NCBI GenBank assembly: GCA_903839205.1
Contig: CAIMBM010000054.1
Span: forward strand, 1-37,090
DNA from: an uncultured Holophagaceae bacterium
Lineage (GTDB): Bacteria > Acidobacteriota > Holophagae > Holophagales > Holophagaceae
Direction of reading: 5' to 3'
DNA: 37,090 nt
Positions 34,037 through 37,090 of the stretch are shown one piece after another (the first letter of the stretch is position 1; the number at the start of each line of letters is the position of its first letter). The notes beneath the pieces are model-generated. The model had not been told where the DNA came from, ran no database searches, and saw only the letters and a list, made by a program, of their open reading frames with translations. The position numbers and the translations under genes are program-made.

Positions 34037-35164
34037 ATGAAAAAATCCTACCTAGTAGCACTGGGCCTAGCCGTGAGCGCCATCCTTCCCTTCGTCGGCT
34101 GCGACAAGAACAAGGAAGTGGTGATCGGCGGCGTCGCCCCCCTCACGGGAGAGGCTGCCACCTTCGGTGTCTCCACCAAGAACGGCTATGACCTGGCCGT
34201 CGCGGAATGGAACGCCAAGGGCGGTGTCCTCGGCAAGCAGGTGAAGCTGGTGTTCGCCGACGACAAGGGTGACCCTGCCGAAGGCGCCACCGTCTACACG
34301 AAGCTCATCGAGCAGGACAAGGCCTGTGCCATCGTCGGCACGGTCATGTCCAAGGTTTCCCTGGCCGGCGCTCCCATCTGCCAGGCCGCCAAGATCCCCA
34401 TGATTGCCACCGCCTCGACCAACCCCAAGGTCACGGGCGTGGGCAACTTCGTCTTCCGCGCCTGCTTCATCGACCCCTTCCAGGGCACGGTGGGCGCCAA
34501 GTTCGCGTTCGACGACCTGAAGGCCAAGAAGGCTGCCTGCCTCTTCGATGTGGGCAACGACTACACCAAGGGCCTCTCCGAGTTCTTCAAGACCAAGTTC
34601 ACCGCCCTCGGCGGGGAAATCGTCGGCTTCGAGGGCCATGCCACCGGAACCTCCGATTTCAAGGCCCAGCTGACCAAGGTGCTCGCGGCCAAGCCTGATG
34701 TCCTCTACGTCTCCGACTACTACAGCGACGTGGCGATCATCGCCAAGCAGGCCCGGGAACTTGGCTTCAAGGGCCCCCTGGTCGGTGGCGACGGCTGGGA
34801 TTCCCCCAAGCTCGTGGAAATCGCCGGCCCGGCGGTGGAAGGCTGCTTCTTCACCAACCACTATGCCAAGGAAGACAAGGCCCCCATCGTCCAGGACTTC
34901 GTCAAGAAGTACACCGCCAAGTACAACGCGGCCCCGGACGCCCTGGCGGCCCTGGCCTATGACGCCACCAACATCATGCTAGACGCCATCAACCGCGCCG
35001 GCTCCACCGATGGCACCGCCATCCAGGGTGCCCTGGTCAAGACCGACCTCAAGGTCGTGACCGGCCAGGTGAAGTTCGACGGCGATCGCAATCCCGTGAA
35101 GTCCGCGGTCATCATCGAACTCAAGGGCGGGCAGCAGGTCTACAAGACCACCGTTGCTCCGTAA
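34037..35164 (+). CDS. livK: LivK-type ABC substrate-binding lipoprotein
   Basis: This 375-residue periplasmic-binding-fold protein captures the substrate for the LivHM permease. The signal MKKSYLVALGLAVSAILPFV is followed by a lipobox cysteine (VGCDKN), so it is anchored to a membrane. The mature part has the family start VVIGGVAPLTGEAATFG, the ligand-site region MSKVSLAGAPICQAAKIPMI, and GGDGWDSPKLVEIAG. The fold is Peripla_BP_6 and the length is typical. Relatives bind branched-chain amino acids, but many members bind aromatic acids, amides or urea, so the substrate is open. AGGAGATTGC precedes the ATG. The hairpin after its stop suggests higher expression than the permease genes. Confidence 0.93.
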   Translation: MKKSYLVALGLAVSAILPFVGCDKNKEVVIGGVAPLTGEAATFGVSTKNGYDLAVAEWNAKGGVLGKQVKLVFADDKGDPAEGATVYTKLIEQDKACAIVGTVMSKVSLAGAPICQAAKIPMIATASTNPKVTGVGNFVFRACFIDPFQGTVGAKFAFDDLKAKKAACLFDVGNDYTKGLSEFFKTKFTALGGEIVGFEGHATGTSDFKAQLTKVLAAKPDVLYVSDYYSDVAIIAKQARELGFKGPLVGGDGWDSPKLVEIAGPAVEGCFFTNHYAKEDKAPIVQDFVKKYTAKYNAAPDALAALAYDATNIMLDAINRAGSTDGTAIQGALVKTDLKVVTGQVKFDGDRNPVKSAVIIELKGGQQVYKTTVAP

Positions 35165-35185
35165 GCCATAGAGGTCCAGTTTCGG

Positions 35186-35212
35186 AAGGGGGGGGGCCAC
35201 CGGCCCCCCCTT
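35186..35212 (+). terminator. intercistronic GC-rich hairpin between livK and livH
   Basis: AA followed by nine G and CC pairs with GGCCCCCCCTT; seven G-C pairs and two further G-C/C-G pairs form the stem with a two-base bulge and a three-base loop. It lies 22 bases after the livK stop and 23 before the livH start. Such hairpins act as partial terminators or 3'-end stabilisers that raise binding-protein levels over permease levels. Confidence 0.65.
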
Positions 35213-35234
35213 CACTCACGGAAAGGAGCACCGG

Positions 35235-36143
35235 ATGGGCTCAATTTTCAGTCCGCAGCAGATCGTGAATGGGCTCCAGCTGGGGGCCATCTACGCCCTG
35301 ATTGCGCTGGGCTACACCATGGTCTACGGGATCGTGCGCCTCATCAACTTCGCCCATGGGGACTTCTTCATGGTCGGGGCCTATGCGGCCTTTGGCTCCT
35401 TTTTCATGTTCAATTTCTTCCTCCCCCCCGGCAATGCCCTGGCCTTCCTCGTGCTCATCCTGGCCATGGCGGCCGGTGCGGCCATCGCCGTGATCACGGA
35501 TCATTTCGCCTACAAGCCCCTCCGCTACAAGCCGAAGCTCTCGTCCCTGGTGACGGCCATCGGCGTGTCCATGTTCCTCGAGTACGTGTTCTCCGCGATC
35601 CCCGTGATCGGCCCCTCCCCCCGTGGCTTCCCGGAGGTGCTACCGAAGAAGATGTTCCATTTCGCCAGTGTGGAAATTTCCAACTACGTGATCGTCGACC
35701 TGGCGGTGGCCGGGGCGCTCATGATCGGGCTCACCTTCCTCATCCAGCGGACCGCCCTTGGAAGGGCCATGCGCGCCGTCTCCCAGGACAAGGATGCGGC
35801 CAAGCTCATGGGCATCAATGTCGACCGGATCATCTCCCTGACCTTCCTCATCGGGGGGGCCTTCGCCGGCGCGGCGGGCCTCCTGGCGGGTCTCACCTAC
35901 CCCAGGATCCAGCCCTACATGGGCATCCTGCCGGGTCTCAAGGCCTTCATCGCGGCGGTGCTGGGCGGCATCGGCAGCATCCCCGGGGCCGTGCTCGGCG
36001 CCTTCATCATGGGGATCGCCGAGACCTGCGCCACGGCCTACAACTCACTTCTCGGAGAAGGGATCGCCTTCGTGATCCTCATCGTCGTCCTCCTCATCCG
36101 ACCCAGCGGCATCTTCGGCGAGAAGACCGCCGACAAGATCTAG
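35235..36143 (+). CDS. livH: LivH-type ABC permease
   Basis: This 302-residue inner-membrane permease has about eight helices. It shows the family start QQIVNGLQLGAIYALIALGY, the segment GIVRLINFAHGDFFMVGAY, the cytoplasmic coupling loop GRAMRAVSQDKDAAKLMGIN and the C-terminal LGAFIMGIAET. The ATG has AAGGAG nine bases upstream. It is followed by the LivM gene 10 bases later. Together with LivK, LivM and two ATPases (LivG, LivF), which should lie to the right of the window, it would form a hydrophobic-amino-acid-type (HAAT) uptake transporter. Confidence 0.94.
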   Translation: MGSIFSPQQIVNGLQLGAIYALIALGYTMVYGIVRLINFAHGDFFMVGAYAAFGSFFMFNFFLPPGNALAFLVLILAMAAGAAIAVITDHFAYKPLRYKPKLSSLVTAIGVSMFLEYVFSAIPVIGPSPRGFPEVLPKKMFHFASVEISNYVIVDLAVAGALMIGLTFLIQRTALGRAMRAVSQDKDAAKLMGINVDRIISLTFLIGGAFAGAAGLLAGLTYPRIQPYMGILPGLKAFIAAVLGGIGSIPGAVLGAFIMGIAETCATAYNSLLGEGIAFVILIVVLLIRPSGIFGEKTADKI

Positions 36144-36153
36144 GAGCACGGAC

Positions 36154-37090
<937 letters not shown>

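Overview
The window reads as chromosomal DNA of a high-GC, Gram-negative bacterium. Outer-membrane channels, lipoprotein signals and a porin indicate two membranes. The high G/C at third codon positions, LytS/LytTR signalling, a kinase-TPR receptor, and a PIG-L deacetylase beside a sodium symporter fit Acidobacteriota, perhaps Holophagae (Geothrix/Holophaga type). That placement is inference from gene content, not from a marker gene. I see no rRNA, tRNA, CRISPR array, insertion sequence or phage gene.

Left part (1-18,040). A tripartite RND efflux operon runs leftward (outer-membrane channel, adaptor, pump cut by the window edge). Next come a leftward TesA-like lipoprotein esterase and an MsbA-like ABC exporter. 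A YbbA/YbbP-type ABC ATPase and permease point away from the esterase, the same tesA/ybbA/ybbP order as in E. coli. Housekeeping and envelope genes follow: gamma-glutamyltransferase, hisC, a small Tyr/Trp-rich exported protein, a cyclopropane fatty acid synthase, and a Ser/Thr kinase fused to a TPR sensor region.

Middle (18,160-28,350). A rightward set encodes an exported DinB-like protein, a large exported PIG-L deacetylase, a 42-residue membrane peptide and a sodium:solute symporter. The last three genes overlap, so they are probably translated together. The symporter runs tail to tail into the most unusual part of the window. This is a full-length LanB-type Ser/Thr dehydratase on the minus strand, a divergent 48-residue peptide gene with a leader-like motif and a Ser/Thr-bearing, cysteine-free C-terminus, and a LytS-type histidine kinase with a LytTR response regulator. 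The peptide gene overlaps the start of the kinase reading frame. A tandem LytTR-like site lies upstream of the peptide gene. No LanC cyclase, dedicated peptidase or exporter is present. Together these look like a minimal, self-regulated locus for a linear dehydrated RiPP.

Right part (28,350-37,090). An orphan PAS/NtrB-like kinase, two small exported proteins of unknown role and a cytoplasmic DUF885-like metallohydrolase lead to a porin-ABC uptake cluster. It has a DcaP-like porin with a readable promoter, a LivK-type binding lipoprotein, and LivH and LivM permeases (LivM cut by the window edge). A GC-rich hairpin between the binding protein and the permeases probably sets their unequal expression.
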